The notes under the pieces were generated by a model. It did not search any database. It was not told the DNA's origin and was given only the letters and a program-made list of their open reading frames with translations. Made by a program: the position numbers and the translations under genes. A DNA stretch of 64,000 nucleotides from Flavobacterium panici (GTDB lineage: Bacteria > Bacteroidota > Bacteroidia > Flavobacteriales > Flavobacteriaceae): NCBI RefSeq assembly GCF_903819335.1, contig NZ_CAIJDE010000056.1, forward strand, positions 21,353-85,352. The letters are read 5' to 3'. Shown here in pieces: positions 17,016 to 25,211 of this stretch. Position 1 is the first letter of the stretch. Each line of letters begins with the position of its first letter.

Positions 17016-18506
17016 ATGAAAAATTGTATTGTACACAAAAATAGAGTAGATCTTTTAAAAAATCTTTTAATTATTTTTTTTTTAATGATAAATGGGTTTT
17101 GTTTTAGTCAGGATAATTTAAATGCAAAAGAAGTTATTGAATATAATTACCAGACTAATAAATTTGATAAAGTTTTCCCATTTGATGAACCTTTTTCTAT
17201 AAAAATTGTGTCTATACCTTCTAGAATTGGATGGATGGCGATGGATTTTTATGAATATGATTCAAAAAACGAGCAATCAAAACTAGTTAAACTTGTGACT
17301 ACTATTGGTGATGATGTTAAGGCTTTTAAACCTTTAGAATGGGAAAGAGGTACACCTAAAGATACAACAGGACAGATTGTTGTTTTCCCTGGGTTAAAAC
17401 CAAATAAAGAATATCTTGTTAGAATTAGAACAGGAAAAAAAGTAAAATTAACCAGTTATCAAGAATCGGCTTTAGTTGCCGTATTAAAGAATAATAATGA
17501 AATTCAAGATATTATAAATAATACTGTCCGAAAATATCTTGACAAACCATTTGAAATTGCAGATTTATCTAATTTAGGTATTAAACAGGCCGATTTCGAA
17601 AATTTAGCAAGGAGAGCTGTTTTAGAAGTTAATAAAAATTACGTATTAGAACCTATTGATCAGGTTCCCCATTTACAGAAATTAGCAGTTTTTATGAATA
17701 GTTTTAAGGAAATTGAAGATAAAACTACTGGAATGTTTCAAAATGCGGATTCTAAAAATGGTAATTTTATAAGTGAAGGGAGTAAAGATAAGTATAAAGG
17801 ATTGATTGAAGAATTTCAAAATAAGCTTAAAGAGATAGATTGGGCAACAGTTCAGGATTTAAATGAATTGAAAGTTATAAAAGATAACATATTTGGACAA
17901 TTTAGTTCTTTGTCACCGGTGCAAAAAGTACAGCAAAAAGGGGTAGAGGATTTCATTGAAGAAATTTTGCCTCAACGTGACGATTGGTTGAATGTAATTA
18001 CAAAAAATACGATTGCTGAAAATACAAATGATATAGGAAATCTTAATACTACCTATAGAACGGATTTTGTTAAAAACGCAAAATTATATGTAACACTTGA
18101 TTTGGGAGTCGCTTATGTAGGTAATATTGACAGGGTATTATCATATTCAGGAGTTAATATTTATTTACGTCCAGTAAATAAAAATATTCCTTTGGAGAGA
18201 TATAAAGGTTGGGAATGGATTAAAACGAGAACTTCATTTTTGATAGGTGTGACAATGAGTTCTATTGAAAAAGAAAATATGAGAAAAGGATTAATAGGGA
18301 ACAGTGCTCTTGTTTTGGGGGCAGGATTGAGGCCGGTTCCCTTTATGAAAATTAATGGTGGTTGCATGATTTACTATAAATATTCTAATAATCCATTAAT
18401 TAGTCAAGACAGGTATAAAACAGCATTTAGTCCTTTTGTATCATTATCTGTTGATCTTGATGCAAAATCATTATTCGGAGGAGTAGGAGAGGCAATTTTT
18501 AAATAA
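17016..18506 (+). CDS. Exported protein, possible outer-membrane barrel C-terminus, unrecognised
   Basis: The 496-residue product has a signal peptide after a basic leader (LLKNLLIIFFLMINGFCFSQ). Residues about 30-135 are beta-rich, with an Ig- or Fn3-like end (FPGLKPNKEYLVRIRTGKK). Residues 140-340 are helical and polar. From about 350 the alternating hydrophobic strands (AKLYVTLDLGVAYVGNI, SFLIGVTMSS, SALVLGAGLRPVPFMKINGG, FSPFVSLSVDLDAKS) look like a small beta barrel with a final aromatic residue (EAIFK). It would therefore be an outer-membrane or surface protein. It leads a three-gene operon with the 18518 and 18889 genes. I recognise no family. Confidence 0.7.
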   Translation: MKNCIVHKNRVDLLKNLLIIFFLMINGFCFSQDNLNAKEVIEYNYQTNKFDKVFPFDEPFSIKIVSIPSRIGWMAMDFYEYDSKNEQSKLVKLVTTIGDDVKAFKPLEWERGTPKDTTGQIVVFPGLKPNKEYLVRIRTGKKVKLTSYQESALVAVLKNNNEIQDIINNTVRKYLDKPFEIADLSNLGIKQADFENLARRAVLEVNKNYVLEPIDQVPHLQKLAVFMNSFKEIEDKTTGMFQNADSKNGNFISEGSKDKYKGLIEEFQNKLKEIDWATVQDLNELKVIKDNIFGQFSSLSPVQKVQQKGVEDFIEEILPQRDDWLNVITKNTIAENTNDIGNLNTTYRTDFVKNAKLYVTLDLGVAYVGNIDRVLSYSGVNIYLRPVNKNIPLERYKGWEWIKTRTSFLIGVTMSSIEKENMRKGLIGNSALVLGAGLRPVPFMKINGGCMIYYKYSNNPLISQDRYKTAFSPFVSLSVDLDAKSLFGGVGEAIFK

Positions 18507-18517
18507 ATAAATTAATT

Positions 18518-18871
18518 ATGGGAGTAGATGTATCAAAATTAACACCATCGCCATCAGTATTACAGGCAGGTGTAACAAATGTAACGATGAGTTTTTATGG
18601 TATAGTTGATGCGGCAGAAGATAATGCTGTCAGCTTAAAATTATATGTAGATCCGTCATTACCGGTTTTTTTTATTGAAAAAGGTAACCAAAAGAAAGTA
18701 CTAAGCATAAAAAAAACAATAAGTCATTCTGATTTGGCGATTTATACCTGGAATGTAGATATTGAAGTTGTTAACGCATCTCCTGAGCCTGTAGCCTGTA
18801 GTTTAAGATTAGAGGCCACTGATTCAAAAGGATATAAATCGAGTACAAATTCTTTTTTTATTTATCATTAA
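18518..18871 (+). CDS. Small beta-rich protein, unrecognised
   Basis: A 117-residue protein without a signal peptide. The sequence reads as alternating beta strands (TNVTMSFYGIVDAAEDNAVSL, AIYTWNVDIEVVNASPEPVA, CSLRLEATDSKGYKSS), suggesting an Ig-like sandwich. It starts 11 bases after the upstream stop and is followed 17 bases later by a lipoprotein gene, so the three are one transcript. The absence of an export signal between two exported neighbours is notable. No family is recognised. Confidence 0.65.
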   Translation: MGVDVSKLTPSPSVLQAGVTNVTMSFYGIVDAAEDNAVSLKLYVDPSLPVFFIEKGNQKKVLSIKKTISHSDLAIYTWNVDIEVVNASPEPVACSLRLEATDSKGYKSSTNSFFIYH

Positions 18872-18888
18872 TCCAAAATCATAAAATT

Positions 18889-19611
18889 ATGATAAATCAA
18901 TTTTATAAAGTTCTAAAAGCCATTCTTGTAATAGCAGTTTTTATTTCTTGTGACCGGCAAGATGATGAATTTGCAATAAATAATTCAAATGGATTTTTAC
19001 CAGAATCTATTATACATTTTAAAAAAATTGATTTAGCAAATGTCGAAGCTGATGGGGTTTCTTATAGTACGGTTTCCATTCAAATAAATCCGGAAGCTAA
19101 TATTGCAAACGAAAAAGTAGGTTTAAGTACAACTACAGGAAAGTTTGTAAATGGAAGAAAAACAGATACAATTACTGTTAATGCTTATGGAGTTGGTTAT
19201 TTTACAATTACAAATGAAAAGCCTGAACGAGCTAGAATTACTGCAACTGTTAAATCATTCAGCATTGATACAATTGTAAATTTTCAGCCCGCATTACCTC
19301 ATGATATATTAATCAGTGCCGATCATTTTGTAATAGAACCGGCTCAAACGATAACAATTAGTGCTAGTTTAATAAGAGATTCTTTTAAAGGAAAGGTTAG
19401 TGATCCTATTAAAGTTTTTTATGATGTTACTCCTTTGACATCACAGCCTAATATACTAATATATCCAAATTTTGTAATGAGTTCTCAAGGGGTTTCAAAT
19501 GCCATAATTAGTAACCCTTTTAACTTAACGGGTGATTTTAAAGTAAATATAAAAACTCTTTCTCCAGCTAAAGATACATTACGAAAATCAATGACATTTA
19601 GAATACAATAA
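18889..19611 (+). CDS. Lipoprotein with Ig-like repeats, unrecognised
   Basis: The 240-residue protein has a lipoprotein signal ending VIAVFISC (Cys about residue 21), followed by DRQDDE, so it is probably anchored in a membrane. The body is beta-rich, with Ig-like stretches (VEADGVSYSTVSIQINPEANI, and a second domain beginning DILISADHFVIEPAQT). It is the last gene of the 17016-19611 operon. The set of a barrel-like protein, a soluble Ig-like protein and a lipoprotein suggests a surface assembly, but no known system matches. Confidence 0.68.
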   Translation: MINQFYKVLKAILVIAVFISCDRQDDEFAINNSNGFLPESIIHFKKIDLANVEADGVSYSTVSIQINPEANIANEKVGLSTTTGKFVNGRKTDTITVNAYGVGYFTITNEKPERARITATVKSFSIDTIVNFQPALPHDILISADHFVIEPAQTITISASLIRDSFKGKVSDPIKVFYDVTPLTSQPNILIYPNFVMSSQGVSNAIISNPFNLTGDFKVNIKTLSPAKDTLRKSMTFRIQ

Positions 19612-19643
19612 ACATGAATAAAAGATAAATCTACGTCCATTGA

Positions 19644-20357
19644 TCATTTAGTTACAAAACTATCCAATAAAATCTGATATTTCCTTCCAACAGGAATAAT
19701 TTCCCCATTAGACATAGTAAGGTTTTTAAACGTAACAGCAGAGATTTTGTTTACGTTTACAATAAAAGAACGATGCACTTGAACAAAATTCGAGCTGTCA
19801 ATTTCTGAGGCAATGCTCGAGAGCGAACCATAAACAATATGTGGCAAATTAAGCTTCGTACAGTAAAGTTTCATGTAGTTGCCAAGACTTTCGATATAAA
19901 TAATATCACAAAGCGGCATATCGATTGTTTGTCCGTTTAAGCGATACGAAAGGTTTTTTGTGCTGGTATTATTTTCTTTTTTCAGACTGTTGCCAGAAAA
20001 ATAGGTTTTAGCTTTTTCAATTGCTTTGGCAAATTTATCGGGTGAAATAGGTTTAAGCAGATAATCGATTGCATCATTTTGGTAAGCCGAAAGCGCAAAA
20101 TCAGAATAAGCGGTTGTAACAATCGTGAGTGGACGATTAGGCTGGAGCTCCATTAATTCGACACCCGAAATTACAGGCATATTAATGTCCAGAAAAATAA
20201 TATCATATTGGTTGGCATTAAGTAGTTTTAGGGCTTCCATGCCGCTAAAAGCGCTTCCGGAATGTTCCAGTTCGTCAAACTTTGAAATATGCGAGGCAAG
20301 CGCTTTGTGCGCCGGCGATTCGTCGTCGACTATAAGACAGCGGTAGGTAAGTGCCAT
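19644..20357 (-). CDS. LytTR-type response regulator
   Basis: The 237-residue protein has an N-terminal receiver domain: acidic pair D11-D12, phospho-acceptor D57 in YDIIFLDINMPVISG, switch residue in VTTAYSDFAL and Lys in YLLKPIS. It is followed by a LytTR DNA-binding domain (about 135-235), with LCDIIYIESLGNYMKLYC and FVQVHRSFIVNVNKI. It is cotranscribed with, and overlaps by 28 bases, the histidine kinase gene upstream, which is its evident partner. A direct repeat of LytTR type at 21389-21425 is a candidate binding site. Confidence 0.95.
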   Translation of the reverse strand: MALTYRCLIVDDESPAHKALASHISKFDELEHSGSAFSGMEALKLLNANQYDIIFLDINMPVISGVELMELQPNRPLTIVTTAYSDFALSAYQNDAIDYLLKPISPDKFAKAIEKAKTYFSGNSLKKENNTSTKNLSYRLNGQTIDMPLCDIIYIESLGNYMKLYCTKLNLPHIVYGSLSSIASEIDSSNFVQVHRSFIVNVNKISAVTFKNLTMSNGEIIPVGRKYQILLDSFVTK

Positions 20358-21328
20358 ATACTTAATTTTACAACAAACATATTTTTCTCTTTTTCGCAGC
20401 TTAAATTGTGCCTTAAACGGTAAACTTCCAATCGTCTTTTTAAATTTTCAATTCCAATTCTGGTTCCCGAAAGCCGTGATCCGGATTCGAGATAATTGTT
20501 CTTAATGGTAAAAGTCAAATTTCGTGATTTTACTTTTAAATCTAATTCAATAAAAGGCATTGGAGTTTCGGCAGAAAATTTAACCGCATTTTCTACCAAA
20601 GGTAAAAAGAATAAAGGCGGAATCTCAATTTCATCAAAATCACCTTCAAAATTCTGGGTAATATTTAAACGATCGTTTCTAAAAGAATAATATTCAATAT
20701 ATTTTTTTACGAAAGCAATTTCTTCGGCAACTAAAACATAATCCTTTTTAGTAGCTTCAATTTGATAACGCAGTAAATCTGAAAGATTCAGGATTCTGTC
20801 TGGAACTTTATCCGGTTCAGATAATGCTTCTCCATAAAGGTTATTCATGGCATTCAATAAAAAATGCGGATTAAGCTGTTGTTTTAAAAACGAAAGTTCA
20901 GATTTGAAATTCATAATATCCTTATCAGCATCCATGATTTTTTTTGTAATCACAACATGAATAAAATAGAAAAACATTCCGTTGATAAGCAGCGATAATA
21001 TCTGCAGTGTTTTAAAATTTCCGAAACCAACTAAAGGAAAAAACCAATTAATAAAAAAGTAAAAAGAAGTCCAATACGTTAAAAAAAGCAGAAAGAATAT
21101 TTTGACCTTTTTTTTGAATAATAATCGTTTAATTATAAATAGATTAAAAACAGTAATCCAGAGAATACAAGGAAAATATCCTATTGCAATTTTAGTGATC
21201 ATGTAACAAAAGTCATGACCAGCTAAACGAAGTTCATCATACACACAGGCAAAAATTACCATAAGTATGAAGGTATGCACGATGAGGTTTCTTAAGAAAA
21301 AGTTTTGGTAAATTTTGAGGATTTTCAT
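20330..21328 (-). CDS. LytS-like sensor histidine kinase
   Basis: The 332-residue protein has four membrane helices in its first 130 residues. A HisKA-like core of the LytS family follows, with the phospho-acceptor His155 in the motif FLKQQLNPHFLLNAMNNLYG, and an ATP-binding domain with an N box (PPLFFLPLVENAVKF). The terminal part includes GTRIGIENLKRRLEVYR. The LytS kinase and LytTR regulator order, with a 28-base overlap, shows a two-component operon on the minus strand. The signal is unknown. Confidence 0.93.
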   Translation of the reverse strand: MKILKIYQNFFLRNLIVHTFILMVIFACVYDELRLAGHDFCYMITKIAIGYFPCILWITVFNLFIIKRLLFKKKVKIFFLLFLTYWTSFYFFINWFFPLVGFGNFKTLQILSLLINGMFFYFIHVVITKKIMDADKDIMNFKSELSFLKQQLNPHFLLNAMNNLYGEALSEPDKVPDRILNLSDLLRYQIEATKKDYVLVAEEIAFVKKYIEYYSFRNDRLNITQNFEGDFDEIEIPPLFFLPLVENAVKFSAETPMPFIELDLKVKSRNLTFTIKNNYLESGSRLSGTRIGIENLKRRLEVYRLRHNLSCEKEKNMFVVKLSIWHLPTAVL

Positions 21329-21388
21329 GAAGGCAAAAATAGTGTAATATTATAGTTCATAGCTATTTGAGGATACTATTTTATACAA

Positions 21389-21425
21389 ACGCCATTCGTA
21401 TAAATGATACGCCGTTAGTATAAAT
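21389..21425. promoter_or_regulatory. Tandem LytTR-type direct repeat
   Basis: ACGCCATTCGTATAAAT (21389-21405) is repeated as ACGCCGTTAGTATAAAT (21409-21425), with two mismatches at a period of 20 bases. The core GCCGTTAGT matches the generic LytTR site, described as [TA][AC][CA]GTTN[AG][TG], in eight of nine positions. It lies 61 bases before the kinase start and 73 before the 21498 gene, so either may be regulated. Confidence 0.6.
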
Positions 21426-21497
21426 ATTCTATTATAATAGGTAACTCTAAAGTATTTTTGACTTCGAATTTAATTATCCTCCAAAACCAAAAAAGAC

Positions 21498-21743
21498 ATG
21501 GATTTTATTTTGTCACAGCATTTTTTATTTAAAATGGAATTTAAAAACCGTAGAATTTCCTTAAGTACAAAATCAAATACTGAAAGTTTTTACTTAAATT
21601 TAAACACCTCAAATTTAAAAGGCGTTTATGAGCTGAGTCAGTCGGAATTTAAATCCGTCGCTGCCTACGATTATTGCTTTACGCCAGAATTAGAACATCT
21701 CATATCTTTTTCAACGAAATTAATCCCACAGTTTAAAAATTAA
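21498..21743 (+). CDS. Small hypothetical protein
   Basis: An 81-residue protein with a clear ATG and no recognised domain. Its sequence (KNRRISLSTKSNTESFYLNLN and later SVAAYDYCFTPELEHLI) is soluble. It is followed 10 bases later by a second small gene and is probably cotranscribed. Both lie downstream of the LytTR-like direct repeat, which may control them. Confidence 0.5.
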   Translation: MDFILSQHFLFKMEFKNRRISLSTKSNTESFYLNLNTSNLKGVYELSQSEFKSVAAYDYCFTPELEHLISFSTKLIPQFKN

Positions 21744-21753
21744 ATAAATAATT

Positions 21754-21966
21754 ATGGTTGTTGAAATTTTTAAAACAAACGTCTGCAAAGAATCAGACAA
21801 AAACTATGTCACTGCCGTTATCCAGACTCAGTTTCCGGATTATAAAATCAATTTTGACCTTGAAGACTGCGACAAAATACTGCGTGTAGAAGGCGTAGAA
21901 TTGCATTGCGATAATATTATCGATTACGTTAATTGTCTCGGTTATACCTGTATTCGTTTAGATTAA
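21754..21966 (+). CDS. Small acidic hypothetical protein, ferredoxin-like fold possible
   Basis: A 70-residue acidic protein (MVVEIFKTNVCKESDKNYVT, then DYKINFDLEDCDKILRVEGVEL). The alternating strand-helix pattern resembles a heavy-metal-associated (ferredoxin-like) fold, but the CxxC metal motif is absent. Similar short proteins are, as far as I recall, common in Flavobacteria. It sits in a two-gene unit after the 21498 gene. Confidence 0.6.
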   Translation: MVVEIFKTNVCKESDKNYVTAVIQTQFPDYKINFDLEDCDKILRVEGVELHCDNIIDYVNCLGYTCIRLD

Positions 21967-22186
21967 CATTTTATTAAACAAAACAGGTAGAAATACGTAG
22001 CTAAATCTATCAGTTTATAGATAGTTTTGCATAATATTTCATTCTAAAAATCAAAAAAATCAAATGATAAGTTTTATACTTTCGGTTTTCGTTTTTCTTT
22101 TAAAACAGTTTTGTTAGATAACTGTACGGTTTCTTGTAAATACTTTTTCCACTAGAGAAGGTTAATTCTATTTGGGCATTATTTTC

Positions 22187-22194
22187 TACATTTG
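22187..22194 (+). promoter_or_regulatory. Candidate -7 element of the SulP gene
   Basis: TACATTTG matches the Bacteroidota -7 consensus TAnnTTTG. It ends 6 bases before the ATG at 22201, which would give a nearly leaderless transcript. A typical -33 TTG at standard spacing is not obvious. Confidence 0.45.
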
Positions 22195-22200
22195 TGCCTT

Positions 22201-23730
22201 ATGAAAAAAGCTTTCCAACTCTTCGATTTTACCCAAAAGGTCAATTATAAAAATGAAATTTTAGCTGGATTTACTGTCGCTATGACAATGATTCCAGAAT
22301 CTTTATCGTTTGCTATTTTGGCCGGATTTCCACCTTTGGTTGGCTTATACGCCGCTTTTATTGCCGGATTAGTGACGGCTATTTTTGGTGGAAGACCCGG
22401 AATGATTTCGGGCGGAGCGGGAGCAACGGTAATCGTTTTGATTGCTTTAATGAAATCTCACGGAATCGAATATGTATTTGCAGCCGTCGCACTTGGCGGT
22501 GTCGTACAAATTTGCATTGGACTTTTCAAGCTCGGGAAATTTATTCGTTTAGTGCCGCAGCCAGTTATGTTTGGTTTCGTAAATGGTTTGGCTGTTGTGA
22601 TTTTTATGTCGCAGTTAGAACAATTTAAAACTGTAATTAACGGACAGGTTTCCTGGCTTCAGGGAACACCTTTGTATATTATGTTAGGTTTGGTTGCGCT
22701 TACGGTTGCGATTGTTTTGATTTTTCCTAAAATCACAAAAACAGTTCCGGCATCTTTGGTTGCTATTATGATTGTTTTTGCTTTGGTAATTGTATTTAAT
22801 ATCGAAACCAAAACGGTTGAAGATATCGCCTCGGTTCAAGGAGGATTTCCTCCATTTCATATTCCGAATATTCCAATTTCTTTTGAAACTTTAAAAATAA
22901 TATTTCCGTATTCTGTTATTGTAGCAGCCGTTGGTTTAACCGAAGGTTTGCTTACGCTGAATTTAGTTGACGAAATTACCGGAACGCGCGGAAACAGTAA
23001 TCGTGAATGTATTGCACAAGGAAGTTCGAATATTTTAAATGGTTTTTTTTACGGAATGGGAGGCTGCCCAATGATTGCGCAGACTTTGGTAAATCTTGGT
23101 GCAGGTTCGAGAGCAAGGCTTTCGGGGATTATTGCGTCTTTGACGATTTTAATAATCATACTTTTTGGAGCGCCTGTAATTGGAAAATTGCCAATGGCGG
23201 CTTTAGTCGGCGTTATGATGATGGTGGCGATTACGACTTTTGAATGGGCAAGTTTCAGGATTATCAACAAAATGCCAAAACATGATATTTTCGTCGGAAT
23301 TTTGGTTGCCTTAATTACAATTGTATTGCACAATCTGGCTTTAGCAGTTTTAATTGGCGTGATCATTTCAGCTTTGGTTTTTGCCTGGGAAAGTGCTAAA
23401 AGAATTCGTGCCAGACATTTTATTGATGAAAACGGAGTCAAACATTACGAAATTTACGGCCCTTTATTCTTCGGTTCTATAACTGCTTTTTTAGAAAAAT
23501 TTGATGCACAAAATGATCCAAATCATGTAATTATAGATTTTAAAGAAAGCCGTGTTTCAGATATGTCGGCGATTGAAGCTTTGAATAATCTGACCAAAAA
23601 ATACAATCAGGAAAATAAAACCATAGAATTACAACATTTAAGTCCAGACTGCAGGCAATTACTTAAAAATGCCGATGCCGTTATTAATGTCAATGTAATT
23701 GAAGATCCTACGTACAAAGTAGTGTCTTAA
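22201..23730 (+). CDS. SulP family inorganic anion transporter
   Basis: The protein (509 aa) has about 12 membrane segments and the SulP pattern near its N-terminus: EILAGFTVAMTMIPESLSFAILAGFPP, then GLYAAFIAGLVTAIFGG. A C-terminal STAS domain follows (about 410-509), with the segment VSDMSAIEALNNL at the usual site. SulP proteins carry sulfate, bicarbonate or other anions; which one applies here is not visible. The ATG at 22201 is preferred over a TTG at 22192, because the latter lies within the promoter element. Confidence 0.93.
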   Translation: MKKAFQLFDFTQKVNYKNEILAGFTVAMTMIPESLSFAILAGFPPLVGLYAAFIAGLVTAIFGGRPGMISGGAGATVIVLIALMKSHGIEYVFAAVALGGVVQICIGLFKLGKFIRLVPQPVMFGFVNGLAVVIFMSQLEQFKTVINGQVSWLQGTPLYIMLGLVALTVAIVLIFPKITKTVPASLVAIMIVFALVIVFNIETKTVEDIASVQGGFPPFHIPNIPISFETLKIIFPYSVIVAAVGLTEGLLTLNLVDEITGTRGNSNRECIAQGSSNILNGFFYGMGGCPMIAQTLVNLGAGSRARLSGIIASLTILIIILFGAPVIGKLPMAALVGVMMMVAITTFEWASFRIINKMPKHDIFVGILVALITIVLHNLALAVLIGVIISALVFAWESAKRIRARHFIDENGVKHYEIYGPLFFGSITAFLEKFDAQNDPNHVIIDFKESRVSDMSAIEALNNLTKKYNQENKTIELQHLSPDCRQLLKNADAVINVNVIEDPTYKVVS

Positions 23731-23775
23731 TAATGGTGAATTGTGAATTATTAATTGTGAATTAATTTATACGTC

Positions 23776-23879
23776 CCAATTTTCTGTAGAGACGCACTGC
23801 AGTACGTCTCACGCAACGTAACCACAATGTTTGATATATGAAACGTAGACGCACTGTTGTGCGCCTCTACAGATATGCA
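23776..23879. repeat. Dispersed intergenic repeat, copy 1
   Basis: A roughly 104-base unit beginning CCAATTTTCTGTAGAGACGC. It contains two internal hairpins (GAGACGCACTGCAGTACGTCTC and GACGCACTGTTGTGCGCCTC). It is repeated with about 90 percent identity at 24036-24139. Confidence 0.8.
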
Positions 23880-23922
23880 TTGTGTAAATCATTATCTAAT
23901 TATCAAAAATTATCTAAAGATT

Positions 23923-23988
23923 GTCAGGCTGAGCGAAGTCGAAGCCCACGTGCTAATTGGAACGCCGTTCGACTTCGCTCAGGGTGAC
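23923..23988. repeat. Inverted repeat of the GAGCGAAGTCGA family
   Basis: The arms at 23923-23943 and 23968-23988 are 21 bases long and complementary at 19 positions. It lies between the two copies of the 104-base repeat; one arm recurs alone at 2536. Confidence 0.8.
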
Positions 23989-24035
23989 ACTCGGTTCGTT
24001 ATATAATAATTATGAAAGATGGCAATTCAAACATT

Positions 24036-24139
24036 CCAATTTTCTGTAGAGACGCACAGCAGTGCGTCTCACACAACGTAACCACAATATTTGATATACG
24101 AAACATAGACGCACTGCTGTGCGCCTCTACCAATATGCG
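24036..24139. repeat. Dispersed intergenic repeat, copy 2
   Basis: The second copy of the unit at 23776 in the same orientation, with scattered substitutions. It ends 72 bases before the AraC-type gene. An open frame through it (from 24012) is an artefact. Confidence 0.8.
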
Positions 24140-24199
24140 TTATGTTAAACCATTATCTCATTTTCTAATTATTAAATTATCTAATTTGTTTGATTTTCG

Positions 24200-24207
24200 T
24201 AACTTTG
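24200..24207 (+). promoter_or_regulatory. Candidate -7 element of the AraC-type gene
   Basis: TAACTTTG matches TAnnTTTG and ends 4 bases before the ATG at 24212. The surrounding 24 bases are nearly repeated before the SDR gene at 25112. Confidence 0.45.
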
Positions 24208-24211
24208 CAAA

Positions 24212-25120
24212 ATGAAACTGACAGAAACCTTAGAAGATTTTTACACAATAAAAGTAAACGGAATGCCCGAGAATCTTAAAAAAGAAATCGGACATTTTAA
24301 TGTTTTTAAATTGGATGATTTTGTTGGAAGTATCTGTAAACCATTTCCCTATACTCAGAAAGACTTTTATAAAATCAGTTTAATCATCGGAAAAAACAAA
24401 GTGCATTATGCCGATAAGATTTCGGTTATAGAAGATCAGGCTTTGTTTTTTGCCAATCCGCAAATTCCGTATAATTGGGAACAGGTTGATGAAAATCAAA
24501 CCGGATTTTTCTGCATTTTTACCGACGCTTTTTTTAGTCAATATGGAAATTTAAAAGAATACCCTTTATTCCAACCGGGCGGAAATCCGATTGTTCCGAT
24601 TTCTATGGAATTGGCCGAATCTTTAAAAACGGTTTATTTAAGAATGTTTGACGAAATCAATTCTGATTATGCATTTAAATATGATGTGCTCCGAAATTTG
24701 GTTTTCGAAATTATTCATCTTGCGCTTAAAACGCAGACTGTAACTACTTCATTATATAGCAAATCAAATGCTACGATTCGAATTTCTTCTTTGTTTCTGG
24801 AATTATTAGAACGCCAGTTTCCGATTGAATCGATTACGCAGCAAGTTAATTTTCGCTGGCCTTCTGAATATGCAAGTCAGTTAAATGTACATGTGAATCA
24901 TTTGAATAAAGCATTAAAAGAAACTACCGGAAAAACAACATCGCAGATAATTTCAGAGAGAATTGTTCAGGAAGCGATGATTCTGCTCAAACAAACCAAT
25001 TGGAATATTAATGAAATTGCATGGTGTTTAGGGTTCGAAGAATTGTCTCATTTTATCAATTTCTTCAAAAAAAATGTTCAGGTTTCACCTAAAAACTATC
25101 GTTTGACCGAAATTGTTTGA
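24212..25120 (+). CDS. AraC family transcriptional regulator
   Basis: The 302-residue protein has an N-terminal cupin-like sensing domain (about 1-170) and a C-terminal double helix-turn-helix (about 200-300), with HVNHLNKALKETTGKTTSQIISERI followed by NWNINEIAWCLGFEELSHFINFFKKNVQVSPKNYR. This is the AraC/XylS signature. The SDR gene starts 91 bases downstream and shares a promoter-like segment, so it is the most likely target. Confidence 0.94.
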   Translation: MKLTETLEDFYTIKVNGMPENLKKEIGHFNVFKLDDFVGSICKPFPYTQKDFYKISLIIGKNKVHYADKISVIEDQALFFANPQIPYNWEQVDENQTGFFCIFTDAFFSQYGNLKEYPLFQPGGNPIVPISMELAESLKTVYLRMFDEINSDYAFKYDVLRNLVFEIIHLALKTQTVTTSLYSKSNATIRISSLFLELLERQFPIESITQQVNFRWPSEYASQLNVHVNHLNKALKETTGKTTSQIISERIVQEAMILLKQTNWNINEIAWCLGFEELSHFINFFKKNVQVSPKNYRLTEIV

Positions 25121-25172
25121 TTTTTGTAACTTCTTGCTTGATTACTTTAATTTTCCAGAAGTACTTCGCTTA

Positions 25173-25180
25173 TACCTTTG
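25173..25180 (+). promoter_or_regulatory. Candidate -7 element of the SDR gene
   Basis: TACCTTTG matches TAnnTTTG and lies 31 bases before the ATG of the SDR gene. Confidence 0.4.
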
Positions 25181-25211
25181 TCCTGTAATTAAAACGTAAA
25201 AATTTAAAATC

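Noticed and set aside
24012..24215. Open frame of 67 residues
   Set aside because: It runs through copy 2 of a dispersed repeat and its end overlaps the AraC start; there is no coding character.
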